Below the pieces are notes generated by a model. That model did not search any database. It worked only from the letters and a program-made list of their open reading frames with translations, and was not told the DNA's origin. Positions 1-7,228 of a stretch of 36,405 nt of DNA are shown here, in pieces. Every line of letters starts with the position of its first letter. Within the stretch, counting starts at the first letter, position 1. Source of the stretch: Phycisphaerae bacterium (GTDB lineage Bacteria; Planctomycetota; Phycisphaerae; UBA1845); contig JAGVHG010000091.1 of NCBI GenBank assembly GCA_020056715.1, positions 1 to 36,405 of the forward strand, read 5' to 3'. The position numbers and the translations under genes are program-made.

Positions 1-438
1 AACTCCTTCCCTCGGAAGTGTCCCGAATGGCCGGAAAAACCGAAAACTCACAGGGAGATCTAATTGACGCTGACAGGGAATTATAATTGTCGTTCATCAT
101 GCCGCGCTCGAGCCCAGGCGGCAGGCTCCACTTCGGGCGGTTATCCCTCCCGAAAATGCCATCCCGGTCTCTCGGGCTCGCTTGTGGCACGATTATCGCA
201 ACATGGAGTTGACTTCGGATATCGAGTCGTCTGTTCATTCACGGCGGACAGACTGTGATTTCACGCGACATCGTTGATCGTCGAAGGCCGCTGGAGTGAT
301 GTCGCCCACTCGCCATTTGTCTCAGTTCCGAGGCACTGCACCACCGAATGGGTCAACCATGTGATCCGATAACTAGTTGGTTTTTGCGGCTACTAAGGCC
401 GGATAGAGTTATCGGGAGGCACAGCGTACGCCGCCGCG
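1..438. other. Intergenic stretch without a supported gene
   Basis: No convincing coding region, RNA gene or strong hairpin is seen here. A short open frame at 64-258 starts with TTG, has no ribosome binding site and reads as low-complexity residues with no recognisable domain. The stretch lies downstream of the histidine kinase, which ends at 439 on the minus strand. A gene entering from the left edge is not evident in any frame. Confidence 0.5.
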
Positions 439-1554
439 TCATCCGCTCTGGACGTCGCTACTGGCGCTTTCCGAGGGGTGCGGAATGGTCACTGTAAAGG
501 TCGAACCTTTGTTGAGCTCGGAGGCGACGGTGATCGTCGCGCCGATGACTTGGGCCAGTCCGTGGGCAATGGCCAATCCCATTCCCGTGGCCGTCGATCC
601 AAGTGCGCGATCGCCCTTGGTGGACCAGAACGGTTCGAATATTCGTGACTGTGTGTCCTTGTCCAGTCCGTGCCCGGTATCGGAAATCGCAATGACTACG
701 GCGCTTTCACTGACTGAAACATCCATGAGTAGTGATCCGCCATTGGGCATGGCCTCGATTGCATTCTGTGCGATGTTGCGGAGCATGGTACGCAGTTGGG
801 TACGTGGGACCGGAACCACCGGCAGTGTGGGAAGATTCAAAGTAAACTCGATCTTGCGCCCTTCGATCTCTCTTTCCAGTTCATCGACCAGTTCGTTCAT
901 CAGTTCGGTGAGGTCGCTCAAATCGTCGACACAAGGCGTCCCCTCGGCGAAGGCGAGCAGTCCATTGACCAGTACCGCGGCGCGCATCAGTGCCCGGCTG
1001 GTTTGCCCTAAGACACGCTTGGTCAATGCAATGTCGGAACAATCGCCGGCGAAGTCGATACTTGTGACGACTCCGCCGAGGATGTTGTTGAAGTGATGGG
1101 CAATGGCCCCGGCCATCGCACCCAGCGACGCCATTTTCCGGCTTTCATGCAACTCGGCCTGAAGGTGAATGCGACGGGTGATATCACGAATGCAGATCGA
1201 CGCCCCGATCCGATCGCCGGTCTCCGATACCACCGGGGCAATGGTACCCGACAATTCCCTCGCCTCGCCGTGGGAATCGCGATGTTGAAACTCCAGTTCA
1301 CTGGTTTCGCCCAACGCGAGCGCCTCTCGAAACATCCGCTCCGCCGGAATACGCCGGTCCTTAGGGATGATGGAGATCACCGAAGTTCCGGTCATTCGGT
1401 CGGCCGCAGCGCCGAACATCCGTCCGGCTGCCGCGTTCCATGTCTGGATATTCAAGGAGCGGTCAGTGGCGACGAGGGCCACGCCGATCTGCTCGCACAA
1501 CTCCCGAAAGTACGCTTCGCCGCCTTCTGGGTGCATGGCCTTAGTCGTCCGCAT
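439..1554 (-). CDS. PAS domain sensor histidine kinase, NtrB-like
   Basis: This 371-residue protein is a cytoplasmic two-component sensor kinase. A PAS sensing domain covers residues 15-127. The dimerisation and phosphoacceptor helix follows, with GAIAHHFNNILGG at 149-161 and the likely phosphorylated His at 153. The ATP-binding domain has an N box (NIAQNAIEAM, 260-269), G1 (DTGHGLD, 292-298), F box (IFEPFWSTKG, 305-314) and G2 (GMGLAIAHGL, 324-333). This AHxFNN type of H box is common in NtrB-like and PAS kinases. There is no signal peptide or membrane segment, so it should sense a cytoplasmic signal. It starts 9 bases after the lipoprotein gene stops, so the two are probably co-transcribed. 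No response regulator is adjacent. The start is uncertain because no clear ribosome binding site precedes Met1, and Met7 is an alternative. Confidence 0.9.
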   Translation of the reverse strand: MRTTKAMHPEGGEAYFRELCEQIGVALVATDRSLNIQTWNAAAGRMFGAAADRMTGTSVISIIPKDRRIPAERMFREALALGETSELEFQHRDSHGEARELSGTIAPVVSETGDRIGASICIRDITRRIHLQAELHESRKMASLGAMAGAIAHHFNNILGGVVTSIDFAGDCSDIALTKRVLGQTSRALMRAAVLVNGLLAFAEGTPCVDDLSDLTELMNELVDELEREIEGRKIEFTLNLPTLPVVPVPRTQLRTMLRNIAQNAIEAMPNGGSLLMDVSVSESAVVIAISDTGHGLDKDTQSRIFEPFWSTKGDRALGSTATGMGLAIAHGLAQVIGATITVASELNKGSTFTVTIPHPSESASSDVQSG

Positions 1555-1563
1555 TACGCGCGG

Positions 1564-2541
1564 TCAGGGTCGCCGCTGTGCGTTTTGGGTCTGAAACGGT
1601 TGGGGAGTCACGAAGAGCAAGGTCTCCGTTTTTTTGCCCGACGCCGTATGAATCAAGAAGCGACTGCCGATCAAGTATTCATTGTCCGCCTGGTCACTGG
1701 TACCCACGACCAGGAACTCGCCGGGCTTGAGCGTCAATAGTGCGGCGAGGTCTTCGAACACGTGGCGGTCATTGGCCGCCCCATCGCGGCGTTCCCAGGT
1801 CATCTCGCCGCGGTCATTGCGCACTTCGAAGCCGAGCTGCACGTCCGTACACCCGCCGAGTTGAGGATGATAAATGTAATCGAGTTGGATGATCTTCTGT
1901 CCCGAGGGGAATGTCTTGCCGACCAAGCGGTTGTCGCGGCCATAGCTGAAGATGGACTCGCTCTCTTGGATCGGGGCCAGCTCCAGGGTAAGCGGTGTGC
2001 CGGGCTGGGGGAGCATTTGGTCCTTTTGGGTTCTAGCACCGCCCGCTTCCAGGATCGCGCGGATCGCGGACCACGAGCCCGACGAAGCAGCGCCAACCCG
2101 AAGACCGTTTCTCGCCAGTCGCGCCACGAGGTCGGCCTCAAGGCGCAACTCATCCACGTGGTTCCAGATTTTACGCGAATTCCGCACCACGTCGATGGGC
2201 AACTCCACACGCAAAACGTCGAACGCAAGTTGCACGACTTGAATCCGGTCGCTCGACGTGTGTCGTGCTTCGCCGCTCGGCGTGGCGAACATTCCGGACG
2301 GCGGAGGGTTAGACGAGCCGACCGAGGAGGGAGGGTCCGCGGCCCCATCATGGGGTGTTTGCGCGGCACCCGCGCCGAATGGCCAGATGGACCCAGAGCG
2401 GCAACCCCACACGACGACACAGCACGCCGCCGCGAGAAGCAATCTTGATCTGGAAACACGATTGGCCCAGCCGACGACCACGCACGCACCATACGCCTCG
2501 TCGTTGCCGGCGTCAAGATTGGATGCTTCGGTTTTGTGCAA
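1564..2541 (-). CDS. Predicted lipoprotein, function unknown
   Basis: The frame encodes up to 325 residues with a lipoprotein signal: a hydrophobic run LLLAAACCVVVWG followed by Cys47, a reasonable signal peptidase II site. The outermost start is a TTG at 2541. A GTG at residue 21 would give a more usual signal peptide length and may be the real start. Residues after Cys47 form a Pro/Ser/Gly-rich linker (about 50-95). A soluble domain with no family I can name then follows, with phrases such as IQLDYIYHP and LLTLKPGEFLVVG. Part of the linker is encoded by a repeat also found between genes (2304-2338). The downstream kinase gene starts 9 bases after the stop, which suggests one transcript and perhaps a sensing role. 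That role is inference only. Confidence 0.75.
   Translation of the reverse strand: MHKTEASNLDAGNDEAYGACVVVGWANRVSRSRLLLAAACCVVVWGCRSGSIWPFGAGAAQTPHDGAADPPSSVGSSNPPPSGMFATPSGEARHTSSDRIQVVQLAFDVLRVELPIDVVRNSRKIWNHVDELRLEADLVARLARNGLRVGAASSGSWSAIRAILEAGGARTQKDQMLPQPGTPLTLELAPIQESESIFSYGRDNRLVGKTFPSGQKIIQLDYIYHPQLGGCTDVQLGFEVRNDRGEMTWERRDGAANDRHVFEDLAALLTLKPGEFLVVGTSDQADNEYLIGSRFLIHTASGKKTETLLFVTPQPFQTQNAQRRP
2304..2338 (-). repeat. Dispersed repeat inside the lipoprotein coding region
   Basis: On the minus strand these 35 bases match the intergenic segment at 4825-4859 with about three mismatches, sharing the core CCTCGGTCGGCTCGT or its CTTCGG variant. In the lipoprotein the repeat is read in frame and gives the linker residues DPPSSVGSSNPP. 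The match was found by eye. Confidence 0.7.
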
Positions 2542-2607
2542 CCCGACGACTGCAAGGCGGTATCACGGATCGGAGCCGATGCCGGAGTTCGCCCCTTCCG
2601 CGCGACC

Positions 2608-2638
2608 GGTCGCGCGGGCTGAAGCCCGCGGCTCAGTT
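2608..2638. repeat. Palindromic repeat GCGGGCTgaAGCCCGC, copy 1
   Basis: The 31 bases here are identical to 27525-27555. The core is a perfect inverted repeat, GCGGGCT and AGCCCGC around a GA loop, followed by GGCTCAGTT. It lies 47 bases upstream of the small exported protein gene at 2686. It resembles a REP-type dispersed element; a role is not shown. Confidence 0.8.
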
Positions 2639-2685
2639 GTCGATGTTGATTTGAGGGGGAGGTCGAGAATCGAGGAGAGTACGTC

Positions 2686-2952
2686 ATGCGTCGAAGAACT
2701 GTGCTGGTCGGGCTGGTGTTGAGCTTGTTGTCCGCGGCGGTCTACGCCCAGTTGCGTGACAAGCCGCCGCCCGCTACGGCCGGGACCTATCGCGTCACTC
2801 ATTGGCCCGACCACACCGGTCCCGATCAGAACTACACTCAAGAAGTCGAAGAATATTTGAACAAGATGGCCGCCGACGGCTGGCGCTTCCACTCCGACCT
2901 AGCCGGCCAATTCGGCAAGTTGATGATCTTCGAGCGACCGACGGGACGCTAA
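2686..2952 (+). CDS. Small exported protein, DUF4177-like
   Basis: This 88-residue protein begins with a signal peptide (MRRRTVLVGLVLSLLSAAVYA, cleavage likely near residue 21). The rest reads YRVTHWP, then EVEEYLNKMAADGWRF, then LMIFERP. That order of a leading strand, a helix ending in a DGW motif and a closing strand ending in F-x-R resembles the DUF4177 family. Those proteins are small and have no firm function. The start is supported by GAGGAGAG at 2672-2679, six bases before the ATG. It stands alone, divergent from the lipoprotein-kinase operon, and is followed directly by hairpin repeats. It is probably periplasmic. Confidence 0.75.
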   Translation: MRRRTVLVGLVLSLLSAAVYAQLRDKPPPATAGTYRVTHWPDHTGPDQNYTQEVEEYLNKMAADGWRFHSDLAGQFGKLMIFERPTGR

Positions 2953-2953
2953 C

Positions 2954-3078
2954 GTGCTCACGAGCACCCCCTCTCCCTCCGGGAGAGGGTTGGGGTGAGG
3001 GTCGAAGTCGCATGAATCACCCTTCACCCAGCCTCTACCCCGCTGGGGGGTTGGGTGAGGGGGTCTCAGGACGCACTC
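2954..3078. repeat. Intergenic palindromic repeat cluster
   Basis: Three inverted repeats follow one another. They are GTGCTC/GAGCAC at 2954-2967, CCCTCTCCC/GGGAGAGGG around TCC at 2969-2989, and an imperfect arm pair built on TTCACCCA and TTGGGTGA at 3018-3063. The right end, GACGCACTCTA, resembles the right end of the element at 4781-4911 (GATGCACTCTA), so both seem to belong to one family. The first hairpin begins two bases after the upstream stop codon and might aid termination, but it has no T tract. Confidence 0.65.
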
Positions 3079-3200
3079 TATACGCACCCTGCCCGCTTAC
3101 CACAGGTTTCAGAATTTTTTATTTTCCTCTTGCATTCGCGGCGTCGTTCATTTACTTTACTACCGGCTGGATAGTGTAGGAAGGGACCAAGATGCTGAGT

Positions 3201-3219
3201 TCTCTCTCTCTCTCTCTCT
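3201..3219. repeat. (TC)n microsatellite
   Basis: An uninterrupted TC dinucleotide run of about nine units lies in the non-coding region upstream of the IPTL-CTERM gene. Such a tract is prone to slippage. It is about 390 bases from the start codon, so phase variation of that gene is unlikely. Confidence 0.9.
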
Positions 3220-3326
3220 GCTTCTGTGCGCGGACATTTCGCGCGGCGGCTTCTCAACCGGCCACAACGTAGCCAAGACAACAGGACGGGGCCTCCGACC
3301 CTACCGATCGTCCCGCAACACAATCC

Positions 3327-3404
3327 GAACCGCGACAGGTATGGAGCGGTCCATCCGCATCACCTATGCGTCTCTTATGGACCGCTCGTTGTCACTCGCG
3401 GTTC
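3327..3404. repeat. Nested imperfect palindrome
   Basis: The outer arms GAACCGCG (3327-3334) and CGCGGTTC (3397-3404) enclose perfect 11-base arms GAGCGGTCCAT (3344-3354) and ATGGACCGCTC (3377-3387). An inner GCAT/ATGC pair sits in the loop. The sequence lies in the long non-coding stretch 2953-3606. It looks like a dispersed planctomycete-type palindromic element. No other gene-like content is seen in this stretch apart from the repeats listed. Confidence 0.7.
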
Positions 3405-3606
3405 TGATCGGCAGTCACAACCCAAAGGGCAAGCGCGGGCCTCCATCCGAGGCGCGAGCATCAGAGACCGAACAATCAGCTTACCCCGCCGCAACTCGTT
3501 TGCGGATGTTTGGCATGTGTAATCGGGCGTCGGCGGGCGAAACCGCCTTACCCCACTATGTTGAGGATTGGGAAACAAGTGTACTTTTTTTCAGGAGATT
3601 GTGGAG

Positions 3607-4713
3607 ATGAAGGACAGAAGACGCGAACATGTGTTTGGTGGAACAAGTTGTCTGGGGTTCGTTCCTGGCGTGGTTATCGTGGGGAGGAGAGCGGTCTTTT
3701 CAGCGGCTATTGGCATGTTGCCCATCCTCTCGCTGGGCGCTTCCGACGCTGCGGCCGTGGGGGTATCCGACGACTTCGAGGACGGCAACACAACGGCGAA
3801 CCCGGCGTGGGTCGATACGAACCCCGGCTACGGGTCGGCCACCGTTGCTCCTGACCCAGTCCGTCCAAACAACCTCGTCTGGAAGGCGCAGGGAACCACC
3901 TCAGGCGCAGCTCGTAGCATCGCCACGAGCGAGTTCACCCCGATGCCATGGGAGGGATTTCATGCCTCTGTCGAGGTCTTCCGTTCCGAGGGTTTCTACA
4001 GTGCATATATGTGGGTGTTTGATAATATGCAGGCGAGAAACCAGGGGATATCCGAGGGTTTCCAAGTGGGTTTCAGTGACGGTGGTGCCACTCCAGGTAC
4101 CGGTCGCCTGGAGATTCTGGAGGGCAACGCCACAGGGTGGGTAGTGCATCCTACGAAGTATTGGATCACGACCGAAATCCCCATGAACGAATGGCTGCAG
4201 GCTAACCTGTGGCACGACCCCATAAGCGGGTTGATCAGGGTGGATGTGCGGAGGCTTTCCGATGGTCACGTGTATGTTGAGGACTCCATTGTCCCAATGA
4301 GTTTTGGTGAGACACCGCTCACTTTCTTTGAGATTGGTGCGGGGGGTCCGGGTGGTGCTTACTGGAACCACCTTGACAATCCCACACTCACTTCCTGTGA
4401 TACGGACGGCGACGGCATTTGCGACGACACAGACAATTGTCCAACGGTGGCAAACCCCACGCAACTCGATACCGACCTCGATGGCGTAGGCGATGCGTGC
4501 GACAACTGTCCGACGGTCGCGAACGCGAATCAAAGCAACCTGGACGGCGATGCGTTCGGTGATGCGTGTGATCCATGTCCATTCGATCCGACCAACACGA
4601 TAGTGAACGAGAAGTGCATTCCGACATTGTCCGAGTGGGGCATGATGGCGATGGCGGCGCTGATTCTGTCCGCCGGAGGGGTCGTGATCGCCCGGCGGCG
4701 CGCGGCGGGGTAG
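3607..4713 (+). CDS. Secreted IPTL-CTERM protein with TSP3-like repeats
   Basis: The protein has 368 residues from the ATG at 3607, chosen because AGGAG lies at 3593-3597, nine bases upstream. A long signal peptide with a basic start ends near residue 50 (SDAAA). Residues 50-255 form an unassigned beta-rich domain (starting DDFEDGN) that looks like a concanavalin- or LamG-type fold, by impression only. Residues 264-328 are thrombospondin type 3-like calcium-binding repeats ([15 protein letters not shown], then [13 protein letters not shown]). The C-terminus is a sorting signal: IPTLSEWG at 338-345, a hydrophobic stretch, then ARRRAAG. That is the IPTLxxWG-CTERM pattern, which established family knowledge links to exosortase H. 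The product is therefore probably surface-anchored or processed at the envelope. No exosortase gene is nearby. Confidence 0.9.
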   Translation: MKDRRREHVFGGTSCLGFVPGVVIVGRRAVFSAAIGMLPILSLGASDAAAVGVSDDFEDGNTTANPAWVDTNPGYGSATVAPDPVRPNNLVWKAQGTTSGAARSIATSEFTPMPWEGFHASVEVFRSEGFYSAYMWVFDNMQARNQGISEGFQVGFSDGGATPGTGRLEILEGNATGWVVHPTKYWITTEIPMNEWLQANLWHDPISGLIRVDVRRLSDGHVYVEDSIVPMSFGETPLTFFEIGAGGPGGAYWNHLDNPTLTSCDTDGDGICDDTDNCPTVANPTQLDTDLDGVGDACDNCPTVANANQSNLDGDAFGDACDPCPFDPTNTIVNEKCIPTLSEWGMMAMAALILSAGGVVIARRRAAG

Positions 4714-4780
4714 CGCGATCAGAGCGGGGAGCGGGAGCGACCCGATGTCGTTGTTCTCGTAGTGGGGGTCGACCCGCTTT

Positions 4781-4911
4781 AGAGTGCGTGCGGAAACCCC
4801 CTCACCCTGCCCTCGGACCCTCCCGGACCCTCCCTCTTCGGTCGGCTCGTATGACCCTCGGTCGGCTCGTCTGACCCCCCAGCGGGGGAGAGGGGTTTTT
4901 GGATGCACTCT
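4781..4911. repeat. MITE-like element with terminal inverted repeats
   Basis: The ends AGAGTGCGTGC (4781 onward) and GCATCCAAAAACCCC read on the opposite strand (from 4911) form imperfect terminal inverted repeats of about 22 bases. They share AGAGTGC at the tip and AAAcCCCtC further in. Inside, a 20-base unit containing GGTCGGCTCGT is repeated in tandem with one mismatch (4838-4857 and 4858-4877). The length is about 131 bases and there is no coding capacity. Related sequence lies at 2954-3078 and within the lipoprotein gene. This is a non-autonomous repeat candidate. It fills most of the gap between the IPTL-CTERM gene and pyrF. Confidence 0.65.
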
Positions 4912-4969
4912 ACGACACGATGAACCGATTCTCTTCGGTCAAGTGAGACCGGCTCGACGCATCGGACTT

Positions 4970-5884
4970 TTAGCGTATGACTTCGCGTACCGTCGCGACG
5001 AACTCCTTGCACGCCGCGGCCACACACGCTTGCCAGTCGATGCCGGCCGAACGGTATTTGGCGTCCTCGTACGCATAGATCACGCTGCGCGAAGCCGTCA
5101 CGAGCGCTCCCGTTCCGTCGGGCTTGAAACACTTGGCCACTTCGTCCGCCGTCCGCCCTTGAGCTCCGAATCCCGGAACCAGGAAAATGCAATTCGGCAT
5201 CAGTGCCCGAATCCGTATTGTGGATTCCAAATCTCGCGGCGAAACCACCGCCCCGATGCAGCTATATCCGCTCTTCCCGACCAATCCTTCGGCACTACCC
5301 CATGACTGCACCAGTCGTGCCACGCTCTGGCACACCGTCGATCCGTCGGCCAGGGTCAGCCCCTGCACTTGAGACGCCGACTCATTGCTTGTTTGCACCA
5401 GCACGAACAATCCGCCGCTCGTACTCCGTGCAATATCCACAAAGGGTTTGATCGCGTCGTACCCGAAGTACGGATTCACCGTAACCGCATCCGGCAGCGC
5501 GACCCCGCCGTCCCCCAAGTGGGCGACGGCATACTGCGTCGAGGAGTGCCCAATGTCGGCCCGCTTCACGTCTCCAATGACAATCAGCCCCGCCGTTTTC
5601 GCGTGGGCCACCAACTCGTGATAGACCCGAATCCCCTCCGCGCGGTACGGTTCGAAGAAGGCAATGTTAATCTTGATTGCCGGCACGTGTGCCGCCACCG
5701 CGCGGATTACTTCACGCCCGTAGAGGAGAAGCGCCGTCCACGGCTCATCTCCATGCGACTCGCGGATCGCACCCGGCAGCCGCTCGACCAAAGGATCAAG
5801 TCCCACACAAACCGGCGCGTCTTTTTTATGGATGGCCGCGACGAGTCGATCCGCGAAGTGTGTTGCCAACTTTCTCTCCATCAA
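4970..5884 (-). CDS. pyrF: Orotidine 5'-phosphate decarboxylase
   Basis: This 304-residue enzyme removes the carboxyl group from OMP to make UMP, the last step of de novo pyrimidine synthesis, in the cytoplasm. The sequence fits the longer PyrF type 2 subfamily. It has VCVGLDP at 26-31, the conserved Lys71 in AIKINIAFFE, and the catalytic GDVKRADIG (104-112) with the Asp-Lys-x-x-Asp charge network. The phosphate-binding loop is VPGFGAQG (236-243), and a downstream Arg266 lies in TASRSVI. The length is normal for this subfamily. It is divergent from rsgA with 105 bases between, and a good promoter is visible at 5920-5948. The next Met is residue 2, so the start is fixed to within one codon. 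Confidence 0.95.
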   Translation of the reverse strand: MMERKLATHFADRLVAAIHKKDAPVCVGLDPLVERLPGAIRESHGDEPWTALLLYGREVIRAVAAHVPAIKINIAFFEPYRAEGIRVYHELVAHAKTAGLIVIGDVKRADIGHSSTQYAVAHLGDGGVALPDAVTVNPYFGYDAIKPFVDIARSTSGGLFVLVQTSNESASQVQGLTLADGSTVCQSVARLVQSWGSAEGLVGKSGYSCIGAVVSPRDLESTIRIRALMPNCIFLVPGFGAQGRTADEVAKCFKPDGTGALVTASRSVIYAYEDAKYRSAGIDWQACVAAACKEFVATVREVIR

Positions 5885-5919
5885 CGCGCCGAGACTTATC
5901 CAACAATTACCGCCGTGCG

Positions 5920-5948
5920 ACTATACGGAAGCGCCCACGCATCTGCAA
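5920..5948 (-). promoter_or_regulatory. Sigma-70-type promoter for pyrF
   Basis: On the minus strand TTGCAG (5943-5948) and TATAGT (5920-5925) are separated by exactly 17 bases. Transcription would begin near 5913, leaving a leader of about 29 bases before the pyrF start at 5884. Confidence 0.65.
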
Positions 5949-5989
5949 CGCTTGACACTTCCCTGATCTACATAGAAGAATACCCTTGT

Positions 5990-7138
5990 ATGGCTCGCAA
6001 ACCGAATCGTCGCGTATCCAAAGAAGGGGAGAAAGTGCGGGTCTCATTTCGGCGTAACCGCGCCTCGCGTCCCCGGCCCAACGATTGGACCCAACAGTCC
6101 CGCGAGACCGATGGCCAAATCGATTCCCCTACGAGCGAGAACGTCGTCGCCAAGGGCGAGATGTCCCGCCGACGCACGGTCATCGTCCACGACGACGCCG
6201 CCGACCGCCCCGGACTGCACCAGGGCATCGTCGTCACCATGAGTGGGCGATACGCCGACGTGGACGACGGCGTCCGCATTTGGAACTGCACGGTCCGTCG
6301 TATTCTGCGCACCCGTCTGATTCAGGGCCGACACCCCGTCACCGTCGGCGACCACGTCCGTTTCACCGTGGAAGGCGAATGCGAGGGCGTCGCCCAAAAG
6401 GGCGTGGCCAAGGAAGGAGTCATCGAATCCGTCGATCCTCGAACCGGGCAGCTTTGTCGTCGCGCCGGTCGCCGCATCCAGACCATCGTCGCCAACGTCG
6501 ATCTAGCCGTCATCGTCAGCTCCGCCGCCGAGCCGCCGCCCAGGATCAACCTCATCGACCGCTACATCGTCTCCTCGCTCGTGGGGGGGATCACCCCGGT
6601 GATCTGCATGAACAAGATAGACTTGGACGTAAACGGGTACGCCGCCTCTCTGCTCGATCGCTACGCCCATCTCGGTTACCGCACACTCCGCACCAGCGCC
6701 TCCGACGGCGGCGGCATCGACGATCTCCGTGAGGTGCTCCGCGACAAAGCCAGCGTCGTCGCCGGTCAAAGTGGCGTCGGAAAAAGTTCGCTGCTCAACA
6801 CGCTACAGCCCGGTTTGGCCCTTCGAATCGGGAAGGTCATCGAGAAGTTCGACAAGGGTTGTCACACCACCACCACCGCAAGCCTTATCCGCCTCGATTT
6901 CGGCGGCTACGTCGTGGACACGCCCGGCATCCGCTCCTTCGATGTCTCCGACGTCCCGCGTCAGCAATTGGAGGTCTATTTCGTCGAGTTCATCCCCTTC
7001 GTCCCCACGTGCAAGTTCCCCGACTGCACCCACACCCACGAGAACGAATGCTCCGTGAAGGCCGCCGTCGACCGAGGGGACATCCACCCCGACCGCTACG
7101 ACAGCTATGTCCGCCTCTTCACCGACCAGACCGATTAA
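5990..7138 (+). CDS. rsgA: Small ribosomal subunit biogenesis GTPase RsgA
   Basis: RsgA is a circularly permuted GTPase that acts in late 30S subunit maturation. From the ATG at 5990 the protein has 382 residues. An OB-fold-like segment lies around 74-150, ahead of the permuted GTPase motifs in the order G4 NKID (208-211), G5-like TSAS (235-238), G1 GQSGVGKS (259-266), G2 region HTTTTA (292-297) and G3 DTPG (310-313). The zinc motif is complete: Cys341, Cys346, His348 and Cys354. The first 60 residues are a basic, Arg-rich extension, longer than usual. The frame stays open upstream to 5369, but that part lies antisense to pyrF and is not used. The ribosome binding site is weak (GAAGAA a few bases upstream). 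Confidence 0.93.
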   Translation: MARKPNRRVSKEGEKVRVSFRRNRASRPRPNDWTQQSRETDGQIDSPTSENVVAKGEMSRRRTVIVHDDAADRPGLHQGIVVTMSGRYADVDDGVRIWNCTVRRILRTRLIQGRHPVTVGDHVRFTVEGECEGVAQKGVAKEGVIESVDPRTGQLCRRAGRRIQTIVANVDLAVIVSSAAEPPPRINLIDRYIVSSLVGGITPVICMNKIDLDVNGYAASLLDRYAHLGYRTLRTSASDGGGIDDLREVLRDKASVVAGQSGVGKSSLLNTLQPGLALRIGKVIEKFDKGCHTTTTASLIRLDFGGYVVDTPGIRSFDVSDVPRQQLEVYFVEFIPFVPTCKFPDCTHTHENECSVKAAVDRGDIHPDRYDSYVRLFTDQTD

Positions 7139-7228
7139 CCCTGGACCGACACCTATCCGTCCCCATAATGCCCACGGTCGACGCGCGATGGCGGTTGCGT
7201 TGTAGGCAATTTTTCGATTGAAACGCTG

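Noticed and set aside
64-87. TTGACG and TATAAT near each other
   Set aside because: The spacing is only 12 bases, too short for a sigma-70 promoter, and no gene follows.
64-258. 64-residue open frame near the left edge
   Set aside because: TTG start, no ribosome binding site and no recognisable protein features.
485-1096. Long plus-strand frame antisense to the histidine kinase
   Set aside because: It mirrors the real kinase gene on the other strand and reads as low-complexity Ser/Thr/Arg-rich sequence.
5952-5957. TTGACA upstream of rsgA
   Set aside because: No acceptable -10 box lies 16-18 bases downstream.
5369-5989. Upstream extension of the rsgA frame
   Set aside because: It is antisense to pyrF. 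The RsgA domains begin only after 5990, where there is a suitable ATG.
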